From contig NZ_WJXB01000004.1 in assembly GCF_009664975.1 (NCBI RefSeq), positions 124,001-188,000 of the forward strand: 64,000 bases of DNA, written 5' to 3'. Shown one piece after another: positions 9,018 to 17,540 of the stretch. The stretch's first letter is position 1. Each line of letters begins with the position of its first letter. Both the position numbers and the translations under genes were made by a program. The notes beneath the pieces are model-generated. The model saw only the letters and a program-made list of their open reading frames with translations. It was not told the DNA's origin and ran no database searches. Origin of the DNA: Paenibacillus monticola (lineage in GTDB: Bacteria > Bacillota > Bacilli > Paenibacillales > Paenibacillaceae).

Positions 9018-9386
9018 CTAATCGCCAATTTCAATAATGTTTCCCTCCGGGTCCGCAATGAAGAAGTTCCGCTGACCCCATGGCTTGGTAGATAATTCTT
9101 CAATGATTCTCACATTCAGCGCACTCAGCCGCTCATATTCCTGATCCACCTCATTCGTGGCAAAACGCATGTACATTTCCATAGTCAGGTTGATGCCGCT
9201 GGGTGGAACATAGGTTTCGCCAATGGACTCGGCAAAATGCTTACGGTCAAACATAAACAGCTGATCCGTGTCCTTCTTAAACGTCGCAAACAGGCCGCCG
9301 TCCCAACCGGTTTCAAAGTTCAAAACGTCACGGTAGAAAGTTACCATCTTTTCCATATTTCCCACGAATAGACCAACATCAATCAT
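9018..9386 (-). CDS. VOC (glyoxalase/bleomycin-resistance-like) family protein
   Basis: A 122-residue protein with the paired beta-alpha-beta-beta-beta layout of the vicinal oxygen chelate family: IDVGLFVGNMEKMVTFYRDV at the N-terminus and FFIADPEGNIIEI at the C-terminus. The Glu of the final motif and an early acidic/His position would form the metal site, though the first metal ligand is not obvious. The start at 9386 is chosen over 9410 because an AGGGAGG site lies 8 bases upstream. Substrate unknown; enzymes of this fold act on glyoxal adducts, catechols or fosfomycin, or simply bind drugs. Confidence 0.8.
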   Translation of the reverse strand: MIDVGLFVGNMEKMVTFYRDVLNFETGWDGGLFATFKKDTDQLFMFDRKHFAESIGETYVPPSGINLTMEMYMRFATNEVDQEYERLSALNVRIIEELSTKPWGQRNFFIADPEGNIIEIGD

Positions 9387-9486
9387 GCTGTGCAACCTCC
9401 CTCTAATCATCTAAAATCATCATATACCAAATCACTTTTTTTTACTTGGATAGTCTTGTCGGGATAACGGTCTGTCCTAGCAAGAA

Positions 9487-9498
9487 CCCCCCCCCCCC
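9487..9498 (+). repeat. homopolymeric C12 tract
   Basis: Twelve consecutive C bases lie 53 bases upstream of the start codon of the BceR-like regulator gene, within its presumed promoter region and before the A/T-rich stretch CTAAAATAATG. Such tracts mutate by slippage in length. Confidence 0.9.
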
Positions 9499-9551
9499 AA
9501 AGATTGTGCTAAAATAATGTAGTAACCATTTTAACAATGATGAGGGATTTC

Positions 9552-10226
9552 ATGTATAGAATAATGATGATTGAGGACGATGAAAAAATTAGACGGATTG
9601 TCGCTGATGCTTTGATCAAGTGGCAGTACGATGTGGTGGAAGTGACCCAATTTGACCAGGTGCTAACGGAATTTAAGCAGACAGATCCACACCTCATTTT
9701 ATTGGATATTAATCTTCCGGTTTATGATGGATACTACTGGTGCCAGCAAATACGTGCGGTTTCCAAGGTGCCGATTATATTCCTTTCATCCAGAAATCAG
9801 AATATGGATATCATTATGGCGATTAATATGGGTGGGGATGATTTTATCCAGAAACCATTTGATTTGGATATTCTTGTCGCGAAAATCAGTGCGCTCATCC
9901 GCCGGAAATATACCTATCAGGAAGACGAGAACATCAGATTCATCCATCGGGGTTTGAAATTAAATATAACCAATTCAACTATTGAATATAAAGGGCAAAG
10001 CACGGAGTTAAGCCGGAATGAATTCATCCTTTTACAATTGCTGATGCGGAATGTCGGGAAAATTATTTCGCGCGAGGACTTCATGCAGGCACTATGGAAT
10101 GAAGAACAGTTCGTCGATGATAACACGCTGACCGTAAATGTGAACCGGATGCGCAGGACAATCGCTGAGCTTGGCTTGGAGGAGTTCATTATCACCCGGA
10201 AAGGAATGGGGTATTTGATCGAATGA
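9552..10226 (+). CDS. OmpR-family response regulator, BceR/BraR-like
   Basis: Receiver domain with the acidic pair in MIEDDEK (Asp9/Asp10), phospho-acceptor Asp52 in LILLDINLP and the Lys in FIQKPF, followed by a winged-helix output domain (ELSRNEFILLQLLMRN ... VDDNTLTVNVNRMRR). The start at 9552 uses a TGAGGGA site (9541-9547); the ATG at 9537 has none. Its stop overlaps the kinase start. With the kinase and the convergent BceAB-like transporter it forms a peptide-antibiotic sensing and detoxification module; which antibiotic is unknown. Confidence 0.9.
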   Translation: MYRIMMIEDDEKIRRIVADALIKWQYDVVEVTQFDQVLTEFKQTDPHLILLDINLPVYDGYYWCQQIRAVSKVPIIFLSSRNQNMDIIMAINMGGDDFIQKPFDLDILVAKISALIRRKYTYQEDENIRFIHRGLKLNITNSTIEYKGQSTELSRNEFILLQLLMRNVGKIISREDFMQALWNEEQFVDDNTLTVNVNRMRRTIAELGLEEFIITRKGMGYLIE

Positions 10227-11215
10227 CCTTCCTACGCTTTCTAACCTATGAAAAACCTTATATTTATGTGTATCTAGTCTGCTTCCTGATCTCGGCCGTG
10301 GTTCTGGTTACCGATAGCAATGGGGGCTGGACATGGGGGACATTATTCTATGCCTTCACCCTATCTTCGCTGGTGTTGCTCGGATTTTTAGTGCTTCGCT
10401 ACCTGCAAAATGTTAGTGTGATCCGACAAATGAAAAGTGAGGATTATGACAGCTTGTCGCTGGAAGGAGAATTCGCTAAAGCGCACATCAATGAGCTGAA
10501 GAAGCAGCATATCCATGAAATGAATCGGACTCAAGATAGGCAGAATGAGCATTATGATTTTATCGTCTCCTGGTTCCATGAGATAAAAACACCGATTGCG
10601 GTTATTCGCTTACTGCAGCAAACCGAGATGGACGCGGGTAGTTTAAGAGAAGAGATTACAAGGATTGAAAATTACGTCGATCAAGCTCTCTATTACGCCA
10701 AACTCGATAGCTTTAATCAGGATTACGATATTCAAAATTGTGATATTATTCAGATTTCGAAAGAGATCGTTAAGGCTCATTCGAAAACCTTTTTTTCAAA
10801 AAAAATCCGCATTGACATGCAGGCAGAACCAATGGAGGTTCAAAGTGATCCTAAATGGCTGCAGTTTATCGTTAATCAGTTATTGACGAATAGTTTAAAA
10901 TATACAGAGCATGGCGGGGAGATTACCATCTCAGCATTCGAAACCCCGCAGGATAAACAGCTGCTGATTCGGGACAGCGGAATTGGTATTAGTCAGAAAG
11001 ATTTGCCGCGAATTTACAATCGAGGTTTTACTGGAGAAAATGGACGGACGTATACGAAGTCAACGGGAATGGGGTTATATTTAGCCCAACAGTTAAGTAA
11101 CAAATTAGGACATTACATTAGTTGTACGTCGGTAGTGGGGGAGTTCACCCAATTCATTATTCACTTCCCGCTAGATAGCGATCCGTATTTAATACTACAA
11201 AAAAACACACGATGA
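10223..11215 (+). CDS. intramembrane-sensing histidine kinase, BceS-like
   Basis: A 330-residue kinase with two N-terminal membrane helices (about 13-30 and 41-60) and almost no extracellular loop, the hallmark of intramembrane-sensing kinases of the BceS group. Phospho-acceptor His119 lies in WFHEIKTPIAVIRL. The ATPase domain shows the N box (VNQLLTNSLKY), DSGIGI and GMGLYLAQQL. The ATG overlaps the TGA of the regulator gene (ATGA). In this group the kinase does not sense the drug itself but reads the activity of its BceAB partner. Confidence 0.9.
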   Translation: MTFLRFLTYEKPYIYVYLVCFLISAVVLVTDSNGGWTWGTLFYAFTLSSLVLLGFLVLRYLQNVSVIRQMKSEDYDSLSLEGEFAKAHINELKKQHIHEMNRTQDRQNEHYDFIVSWFHEIKTPIAVIRLLQQTEMDAGSLREEITRIENYVDQALYYAKLDSFNQDYDIQNCDIIQISKEIVKAHSKTFFSKKIRIDMQAEPMEVQSDPKWLQFIVNQLLTNSLKYTEHGGEITISAFETPQDKQLLIRDSGIGISQKDLPRIYNRGFTGENGRTYTKSTGMGLYLAQQLSNKLGHYISCTSVVGEFTQFIIHFPLDSDPYLILQKNTR

Positions 11216-11231
11216 GTAACTCACCGTGTGT
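11205..11231. terminator. bidirectional terminator containing both stop codons
   Basis: Stem ACACACGATGAG / CTCACCGTGTGT (11 of 12 pairs, loop TAA) is flanked by an A-run on the left and a T-run on the right, so it can end transcripts from both sides. The TGA of the kinase gene (11213-11215) lies in its left arm and the TGA of the permease gene (complement of 11221-11223) in its right arm. Confidence 0.88.
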
Positions 11232-13179
11232 TTTTTTCGTTAATAATTTTGTAGTAAATAGATGTTGATGATACATAAAAGATTAGATACGTTAACACAT
11301 ATACTCCCATGACAGAAAAAATAATCGTCGTTAAGGAAGGTGAATCTTTGATTACTAGGATGACTGTGTAGTATAAAAGAAACCAACTGTGTACCAATCC
11401 AAGTATTAGCGGCGGTAAAAATACGAACAGCAATTGTTTCCGAATAATCTTTTTTATTTCTTTGTCGTCCACACCAATTTTTCGTAAAATGGCGTAGTGT
11501 TCGCGCGCTTCTGTCGCTTCTCGCAGCTGTTTAAAGTATATGACACTTCCTAAAGCAAATAATGCAATGACTGCAAAAAATGCAACGGAGAACAATACTA
11601 AAGAGGATGATTCCGTATCAACAGAATACATATCTATATAGGCTGAATAATAGGCTCCTTCTGTTTTCATCACAATATCGTATATCTTTCGGGATATGTC
11701 ATTGGATGTTTTCGGATCTTCGATTTGATAAATTTCATATGAAGTAAGGGTACGATTTTCTTTTAAGTCCTCAAAAGCTTCATCTGAAATAACGAGTACA
11801 GAAGGCTGAAGATCGGTATCTCCACCAGGACTCGTGGGGATACTTAACAACGGGTATCGTATTTTCTCGACTACACGAAATGTATGGTCTTCCAAAAGGG
11901 TGATTTCAAGCTGAGGACTTGTATACTTCGTTGGTTCATCTAATCCTCTTGCTAAAACAATCACTTCTTCCCCTTCTAAATCTACTTTTTCACCAACTCC
12001 ACGTAAATCAACAACCGCATTGAATTGTGACTCAGGGAAAAGGTAAAACTCCTCTGTGTAATATTCGGGATAGCTATACAACATTTTTCTATTTGGGATT
12101 TTTTCTGTTTGAATTCCGGTAATTGATTTATGACCCATAATTGGATGTGAGCCATTCATAATTTGTTCAATTTGTTGTTGTGTTGCATCATCTTGCGTCG
12201 AAAAAGCAAAATGGTTTGGAAATTCTTTTTTTACAACATCAGCTTTCACAGCGTAATCTACGGCAATAAATCCAACTGCAAAGATGATAATAGCACTAAT
12301 CAGTGAATTAAAAGTAAAGTTAATCGTATTTCCGCGAATAGAAAAACGGAGGGAGGAAATCCATAACATTTTGTTGCCACTAAAGTAATTTTTACTTTGA
12401 CTCATCTTTTGTAAAATCCAACCGGAAAACTGGCGGAAAAATAAATATGTTCCGATAATCAATGCCACGGCTGTCGCAATTAATGTTTCTTCCAAATGAT
12501 TCTTCCATATGTCTGTATCGTCAGCTATGGTAATCGTGAAGTAGGACGCTACGATCAATAGGATGGACAATAGCGCCAAAGGCATGGAAAACTTAAGCGG
12601 TTTGTCCATTTTTTCTTTTGCATGAAACAATTCAACTAACTGCACACGACGGACATTAAAATAACTTTGAATGGTAATGATACCGATTAATAAAGCGAAT
12701 AACAGAATGGTTAAGGCGATTGCTTCCAGTGGAAAAGCAAAAGAAATATTGTCATTGTAGTGCATTAAGTTCATTAATACCGCGCCGAAAAATTTCGATA
12801 GCAATCCACCGATTACTATACCGCTCGATACAGAAATGGTGCTCAAGAATAATGTTTCAAAGAAGACCATTGTGGCAATTTGTCTTTCTTTCATCCCGTA
12901 AAGTAAATACATACCAAATTCTTTTTTTCGCTGCTTCATGAAAAATGAGTTCGCGTACAAAATAAAGAACACAATAAACAAAAAGACGATAATTGAGGCA
13001 ATGAAAATAACCGTTTTGTAGTTTTCTTTATTTTGAATGGCTGCAACTACGTCCTCGTTAAACATTAAACCGGAAAAGGTAAAGTAAATGACAACCCCGA
13101 CAAACATGGAAATGAAATATATGGTATAGAGTCGGAAGTTCCGCTTCATATTCCTCCATGATAAATCAATTAGGTTCAT
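11221..13179 (-). CDS. BceB-like ABC transporter permease (FtsX family)
   Basis: A 652-residue permease with one N-terminal membrane helix, three further helices, more helices up to about residue 300, a large extracellular domain (about 320-530) and a C-terminal set of helices. It begins MNLIDLSWRNMKRNFRLYTIYF and contains MKQRKKEFGMYLLYGMKERQI, typical of BceB/VraG permeases. The ten-helix layout with the big loop between helices 7 and 8 marks peptide-antibiotic detoxification transporters. The start overlaps the ATPase stop (ATGA). Confidence 0.92.
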   Translation of the reverse strand: MNLIDLSWRNMKRNFRLYTIYFISMFVGVVIYFTFSGLMFNEDVVAAIQNKENYKTVIFIASIIVFLFIVFFILYANSFFMKQRKKEFGMYLLYGMKERQIATMVFFETLFLSTISVSSGIVIGGLLSKFFGAVLMNLMHYNDNISFAFPLEAIALTILLFALLIGIITIQSYFNVRRVQLVELFHAKEKMDKPLKFSMPLALLSILLIVASYFTITIADDTDIWKNHLEETLIATAVALIIGTYLFFRQFSGWILQKMSQSKNYFSGNKMLWISSLRFSIRGNTINFTFNSLISAIIIFAVGFIAVDYAVKADVVKKEFPNHFAFSTQDDATQQQIEQIMNGSHPIMGHKSITGIQTEKIPNRKMLYSYPEYYTEEFYLFPESQFNAVVDLRGVGEKVDLEGEEVIVLARGLDEPTKYTSPQLEITLLEDHTFRVVEKIRYPLLSIPTSPGGDTDLQPSVLVISDEAFEDLKENRTLTSYEIYQIEDPKTSNDISRKIYDIVMKTEGAYYSAYIDMYSVDTESSSLVLFSVAFFAVIALFALGSVIYFKQLREATEAREHYAILRKIGVDDKEIKKIIRKQLLFVFLPPLILGLVHSWFLLYYTVILVIKDSPSLTTIIFSVMGVYVLTYLIFYVSSTSIYYKIINEKNTR

Positions 13180-13922
13180 CGCTGGTCACTCCCTATAGCA
13201 CTTTGAATCGTTAGGATTCTATCGAAGAATTCCTTTTCCGACTGTTCTCCTTTAAACATTTCATTGACGATTTTTCCATCACGAAGAAAAACCACGCGCT
13301 GGCAGTAGCTCGCTGCATACGAATCGTGAGTAATCATCAGAACCGTTGTCATAAATGTTCTATTTAACGATTGAATTTGTTCGAGCAGCTGGGTTGCAGA
13401 TCGGGAATCAAGTGAACCCGTCGGCTCATCCGCAAACACAATCGCTGGCTTGGTAATAAGTGCCCGCGCTGCAGCCGTGCGCTGCTTTTGCCCACCGGAA
13501 ATTTCCGACGGATATTGATGTAAAATCGATTCGATATTTAACGCTTCAAGCAATTTCGCTAATCGCTGCTCCATTTCCGCGACAGGTGTTTTTTGTAAGG
13601 AGAGCGGCAGCAGGATATTCTCTTTCACCGTTAATGTATCCAGTAAGTTGTAATCTTGAAAAATAAATCCCATGCGTTTCTGGCGGAATTCTCGTAAGGC
13701 TTTCTTCTTCATATCCAACAGCGATTTTCCTTCGATCCAAACCTCACCGCCGTTAAAGCTGTCAATTGTTGAGAGGGTATTCATTAATGTCGTTTTCCCA
13801 GAGCCGGATGGCCCCATAATCGCTGTAAATTCTCCTTCTTCAATGATCAAATCGATACTTTTTAAGACCTGTGTTTTTCCATACGATTTCGATAAGTTCT
13901 TTGTTTGAATAATTTTAGCCAT
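13176..13922 (-). CDS. BceA-like ABC transporter ATP-binding protein
   Basis: A 248-residue ATPase with Walker A GPSGSGKTTLMN, Q-loop region, signature SGGQKQRTAAARAL, Walker B VFADEPTGSLDS and a late His in LMITHD. Start at 13922 is chosen over an upstream in-frame codon because AAGGAGG lies 8 bases before it and the family starts at this point. It powers the BceB-like permease encoded next, probably freeing cell-wall intermediates from peptide antibiotics. Expression is likely activated by the convergent two-component system. Confidence 0.93.
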   Translation of the reverse strand: MAKIIQTKNLSKSYGKTQVLKSIDLIIEEGEFTAIMGPSGSGKTTLMNTLSTIDSFNGGEVWIEGKSLLDMKKKALREFRQKRMGFIFQDYNLLDTLTVKENILLPLSLQKTPVAEMEQRLAKLLEALNIESILHQYPSEISGGQKQRTAAARALITKPAIVFADEPTGSLDSRSATQLLEQIQSLNRTFMTTVLMITHDSYAASYCQRVVFLRDGKIVNEMFKGEQSEKEFFDRILTIQSAIGSDQR

Positions 13923-14244
13923 GGTTACGGCCTCCTTCACCTCCATACTATATCGACTATTTTGCTGTCCAACCATCGAGTTAATACAATCTAAAGTGAC
14001 ATCTTTGTCATGTTGAGTCATTAGGATTGCGGATAGTTCGGTGCATCTGCTTGTAGTCGGGATAACCACGGAAGCCTCGCCAGAGATTCCTTATCTAAGC
14101 CTTCAATTATGCTGCACAAGTATTTTAAAAAGGTCACAGCAATATGCCCCCTGCAGTATCAGAAGGTCATTCGGCTGCAAATCGCACGCCGTTTGCTTCT
14201 CTCAGAGGGGAGTATAGCCGCATGTTCGGCCGCCCGCAGAACTG
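13923..14244. other. promoter region of the bceAB-like operon
   Basis: A 322-base gap between the ATPase start and the stop of the next TetR gene. It contains the palindrome at 13997-14010 and A/T-rich promoter-like sequence. The stretch 14020-14244 shows no gene I can support. Confidence 0.6.
13997..14010 (-). promoter_or_regulatory. probable BceR-type operator
   Basis: Perfect inverted repeat TGACA-N4-TGTCA, 75 bases upstream of the bceA-like start. Bce-type regulators bind inverted repeats of about this form and spacing, just upstream of the -35 region. Match judged by memory of the family motif. Confidence 0.6.
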
Positions 14245-14823
14245 TTATTCCATTACAGGCGCCAGTCCCGCTGCCACAACTACCAAAACATCTCGCACGA
14301 TCATTTCGATCGTACGATCTTGAGAATCTCGACTCCACTGTAAGGCTGAACCGAATATGCCCCAGCTTATGATTTGGGCCGTAGCCTCCACAATTTCTTT
14401 TGAAGGGGAGCTTGATGCTTCGCTCAGCCATTTGAACAGTAATTGATAAAGTTCCCTTTGCATAGCGCTTTCGAACAGGCGTTCATACTGGCTGTCCGCC
14501 GGTGTCATGTGCTGCCGGATACGAGAGATGAAATCGAAGACGGCTAAGATAAGAGTTCGCAGGCTGCCCATATCCGAGATGGAGGAATCGGGCAGTGCTT
14601 CGTTCAATCTCTTCTGGAATTTCTCTCTCATCCAGCTCTCCAAAAATGCATATCTATCTTCGAAATGTGCATAAAATGTGGTACGATTGACGGTCGCTTT
14701 AGCGGCTATGTCTTGCACGGAAATGGAATGGAGATTCTTTCTCTCGATGAGCAGTTCTGTAAAGGACTGCATCAGTAATTGACGCGTGCGTCTAACGCGG
14801 GGGTCATCAATATTCACTGGCAT
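14245..14823 (-). CDS. TetR-family transcriptional regulator
   Basis: A 192-residue protein with helix-turn-helix ISVQDIAAKATVNRTTFYAHF after RRTRQLLMQSFTELLIERKN, and a C-terminal helical domain of the TetR_C type. The start at 14823 is supported by an AGGAGGA site (14832-14838). Divergent from the NmrA-like gene at 14976; the shared gap holds the palindrome GGATTACGTAATCC, a likely operator. It most likely represses the neighbour until an inducer binds. Confidence 0.88.
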   Translation of the reverse strand: MPVNIDDPRVRRTRQLLMQSFTELLIERKNLHSISVQDIAAKATVNRTTFYAHFEDRYAFLESWMREKFQKRLNEALPDSSISDMGSLRTLILAVFDFISRIRQHMTPADSQYERLFESAMQRELYQLLFKWLSEASSSPSKEIVEATAQIISWGIFGSALQWSRDSQDRTIEMIVRDVLVVVAAGLAPVME

Positions 14824-14913
14824 GCATAATCTCCTCCTATGGGATGGCTGGAAAGGCAACAAAGGCCTGAAGATGTTGGGAAAGCAACGATCGCGGTTCT
14901 TTGTTCATTGCCC

Positions 14914-14927
14914 GGATTACGTAATCC
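14914..14927. promoter_or_regulatory. palindromic operator candidate
   Basis: Perfect 14-base palindrome GGATTACGTAATCC in the gap between the divergent TetR and NmrA-like genes, 49 bases before the NmrA-like start. Position and symmetry fit a TetR dimer site. Confidence 0.6.
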
Positions 14928-14975
14928 ACCTATGATTCATGTGTAGTATACATGATACAAGGAGGGTTTGTTTAC

Positions 14976-15845
14976 ATGATCATTATAACCGGAGCGAATG
15001 GACAATTGGGTCGGGCGGTAGTAGAGGAGTTGCTGAGAACTGTCCCTGCTGAGCAGATTGGAGCGAGTGTCCGTGATCCGGAAAAGGCACAGGAACTTAA
15101 GGCGCAGGGGGTTCGTGTCCGCCGGGGCGATTTCACCGATGCGGACAGTCTTCTCCACGCTTTTGAAGGGGCATCAAAGGTTTTCATTGTTTCAACCGAC
15201 AATGTAGGCGAGATAGCTGTCCAGCAGCGTGGGACGGCGATTGCCATGGCCAAGCAGGCTGGCGCCGATCGAATTGTCTATACCAGCCATATGGGTTCGT
15301 CCCTGACGTCGCATTTCCCTCCGATGGTCGCGCATGCCGCTATCGAAAACGTACTCCAAGCTTCTGGTATGGCGCATACTTCGCTTCGAAACGGCTTTTA
15401 TGCCAATTCTGCGATCATGATGTTGGGTAATGCACTCCAAACCGGGGTGCTGGCAGCACCTATGGATGGGCCTGTTGCCTGGACGTCTCATCCCGATCTG
15501 GCCCAAGCGGCTGCGGCCCTCCTTAGTAACCAAAGTCTTGAGGGTATAACTCCTAATCTTACTGCCGCAGAGGCGATTGATTTGGAGGAGATCGCCGCGA
15601 TTGCCTCTGAGTTAGCGGGGCGCTCGATACGCCGGATTGTCGTGCCGGATGACGAATATCGGGCGAATCTGGTCGCTCGCGGTGTTCCTGAGGCGAGGGC
15701 AGACATGCTCATGGGCCTCTTCCGCGCGAGCCGTGCTGGAGAATTCTCAGATGCGGATCCAATAATGCTTGCTCACTTGATCGGCCATCCACCGCTAACC
15801 TTTCGAGACTTCCTAAAAGCGTGGATCGCTCAGCATCCGCAATAA
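14976..15845 (+). CDS. NmrA/QOR2-like NAD(P)H-binding oxidoreductase
   Basis: A 289-residue atypical SDR. It starts [20 protein letters not shown] (Rossmann motif), followed by [28 protein letters not shown] and TSHMGSS, close to the quinone-oxidoreductase QOR2/YtfG group. The ATG at 14976 has AAGGAGGG 7 bases upstream; the in-frame ATG at 14952 does not. The last 13 codons are duplicated at 8625. Likely reduces quinones or a related small electrophile under control of the divergent TetR protein; substrate inferred from family only. Confidence 0.85.
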   Translation: MIIITGANGQLGRAVVEELLRTVPAEQIGASVRDPEKAQELKAQGVRVRRGDFTDADSLLHAFEGASKVFIVSTDNVGEIAVQQRGTAIAMAKQAGADRIVYTSHMGSSLTSHFPPMVAHAAIENVLQASGMAHTSLRNGFYANSAIMMLGNALQTGVLAAPMDGPVAWTSHPDLAQAAAALLSNQSLEGITPNLTAAEAIDLEEIAAIASELAGRSIRRIVVPDDEYRANLVARGVPEARADMLMGLFRASRAGEFSDADPIMLAHLIGHPPLTFRDFLKAWIAQHPQ

Positions 15846-15970
15846 TGATTAAGTGAAAATCGTGCCGTGAGAATTCTGGTCGCTCTCATAAGAAGTGGTT
15901 TATATGAATGCGAGAAGGCCATCCCGTAAAGGATGGCCTTCAAACTTGCCGCTTCAGCCATCGTGGGGAA
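15805..15970 (+). repeat. dispersed duplicate, copy 2 (pair with 8625-8791)
   Basis: Begins inside the NmrA-like gene (last 13 codons) and runs to GTGGGGAA at 15970, where it cuts into the GlsB/YeaQ-like gene on the opposite strand. Because it is continuous with a full NmrA gene here, this is probably the source and 8625-8791 the copy. Confidence 0.85.
15914..15941 (+). terminator. hairpin in duplicate copy 2
   Basis: Stem GAAGGCCATCC/GGATGGCCTTC, loop CGTAAA. Lies 69 bases after the NmrA-like stop and could terminate its transcript, though no U-run follows. It is the exact inverse of the hairpin at 8735-8762. Confidence 0.55.
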
Positions 15971-16145
15971 ACCTTATCATACCCACAACCGGTCCCCTCG
16001 CACCCAGCAGCGCAGTACCTAGCCACGAGCCGATAAAGCCTGCGATGATATTCCCCAGCACGCCTCCCGGAACGTCCCTACCCATCAGATTGCCGCTTAG
16101 CCAGCCGATCAACCCACCGACGATTAACACCCAGATCAGAAACAT
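15954..16145 (-). pseudogene. GlsB/YeaQ/YmgE-family membrane protein, 3'-truncated
   Basis: The N-terminal 50 residues are a good member of the transglycosylase-associated stress membrane protein family: LIVGGLIGWLSGNLMGRDV, GGVLGNIIAGFIGSWLG and LGARGPVVG. Family members in Firmicutes continue with a third helix; here the frame runs instead into the duplicated segment (from about 15970) and ends as MIRFPHDG. The start at 16145 has an AAAGGGGA site. The missing third helix suggests a deletion or insertion product that may not be functional. Confidence 0.68.
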
Positions 16146-16288
16146 TGATTTGTCCCCTTTCCCCTCTATAGTGAATTCTATAAAATTTCACTTCTGAGAA
16201 GGGAATACTGGTCATTCCCGCATATCTCGCTAAGGGAGTTGGATTCGACGCGGTACTGATGTACCATGCTTCTTCGCGAACGATAATC

Positions 16289-16335
16289 AAAACTTGCCGC
16301 TTTGGCCAACGCAGTTGGCCAAAGCGGCAAGTTTT
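16289..16335. terminator. perfect 22-base-pair hairpin
   Basis: AAAACTTGCCGCTTTGGCC continues for three more bases to a 3-base loop (GCA) and then its exact complement through 16335. It lies 34 bases downstream of the methyltransferase stop on the minus strand. T/A-rich ends (AAAA...TTTT) fit a bidirectional intrinsic terminator, but the stem is far longer than usual. Confidence 0.65.
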
Positions 16336-16368
16336 AGGGAAATAAGCTCACAGAGCTCTAGAGTCTAC

Positions 16369-17136
16369 TCATTTTCGGATTGCTTCATATATAAATATCT
16401 GTTTTCCATTCCTTGGTGTTTGGTTGTAGTCGAAATCGGCGGATACCACGACCTCTGAAAAGCCGATGCTTTCTAAAATGAGCTTGAATTCTTCGACGCC
16501 ATACCAACGTATGGCGAAACGTTGCAGTTCGGTCTGGATAAGGGCACCGTTGCGCCACTTTTCATATTTTAAATAGGTAACTTTGCATTGACTGTATATA
16601 TCAGCTTCAACCAGTGTGCTGTCCATGGTGATGCTGTCTCCATTCGGCAAGCTGAATGTCGATGTACCACCAACTGGACCACACTCGAAATTCGTATCCG
16701 GCAGGAAAAAATCAAGGATAAGTCGTCCCCCTGGCTGGAGATGTTCGTACAGGCGCTTTAGTACTTTTATCGACACTTCCCGGTTCTCAATTAACATGAA
16801 TGAACCACCTGGTATAATGATAGCTTCGTATGATTCAGGCAAAGAAAGCTCCTCAAGATCTGACTGGTATAAATGGGCAACTAACCCTCGTTCCTCGCAT
16901 CGTTGACGGCAAGAAGCTAACATTTCGGGAGAATAATCAATTCCATCCACAATAAGTCCAGATTCGAGAAGCGGAATGAGTACACGCCCGGAACCGGTCA
17001 TTGCTTCAAGAATACGCCCCTCACATTGTTTCAGTCTGTTGCGGTAATACTCTATATCACGATCCGAGTTTTGACCTATTTTCTTAGTGAGATCATAGAC
17101 TTCTGTACAAAGTTCTCCATAATAGCTGAAAGACAT
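16369..17136 (-). CDS. class I SAM-dependent methyltransferase
   Basis: A 255-residue protein with the SAM-binding core: motif I ILEAMTGSGRVLIPLLESG, an acidic end of strand 2 in VDGIDYSPEMLASCRQRC, motif II around LSLPESYEAIIIPGGSFML, and motif III LQPGGRLILDFFLP. This is a methyltransferase_25-like fold with full length. The start at 17136 follows GGAGGG-like sequence. Acceptor substrate unknown. It stands alone between a hairpin and broken genes. Confidence 0.85.
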   Translation of the reverse strand: MSFSYYGELCTEVYDLTKKIGQNSDRDIEYYRNRLKQCEGRILEAMTGSGRVLIPLLESGLIVDGIDYSPEMLASCRQRCEERGLVAHLYQSDLEELSLPESYEAIIIPGGSFMLIENREVSIKVLKRLYEHLQPGGRLILDFFLPDTNFECGPVGGTSTFSLPNGDSITMDSTLVEADIYSQCKVTYLKYEKWRNGALIQTELQRFAIRWYGVEEFKLILESIGFSEVVVSADFDYNQTPRNGKQIFIYEAIRK

Positions 17137-17351
17137 ATATTTTCCCTCCGTGATGAACTTGTAGGAAAATCACTCAAGTTCATTTACAATTACTTAATTA
17201 TAGATTTAAGGGAATATATGGTCAACGCACAAAATAATTATAAAAAAACTTGCCGTACATCCCACGAAAGTAAATAGTGTCGAAGTCCATCTCATGAAAA
17301 TTACTTAGTTGAACCTGTAAGACCGAACAAACCCAAAAGGAATGTTCAATC

Positions 17352-17540
17352 ATGAAAAACCAAGTGTTCATCAAAAAAGCCGTTCTCTCCGTCATGCTGC
17401 TGTCCGCCGCTATCAGCCCCGTTGCCGCCTATGCCGCTGACGGAACTAGCAAAATCCCAACACCGAAGCCAGGTGCAGCGTCCTCCGCCCTGACCAAAGT
17501 TCCGGGTACCTACAACTTCCTCTCCGTTGATCATATTGAT
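17352..17540 (+). pseudogene. 5' fragment of a secreted protein gene
   Basis: Encodes a clear signal peptide (MKNQVFIKKAVLSVMLLSAA ... VAAYAAD) and a Pro/Lys-rich start of a mature chain (KIPTPKPGA, then VPGTYNFLSVDHID). The frame ends at 17573, but from about 17535 the DNA belongs to the oppositely oriented lytic-transglycosylase remnant. No full-length secreted protein remains; identity of the original gene is unknown. Confidence 0.55.

Noticed and set aside
15895..16197. 100-codon plus-strand frame
   Set aside because: Antisense to the GlsB/YeaQ-like gene, with no domain match.
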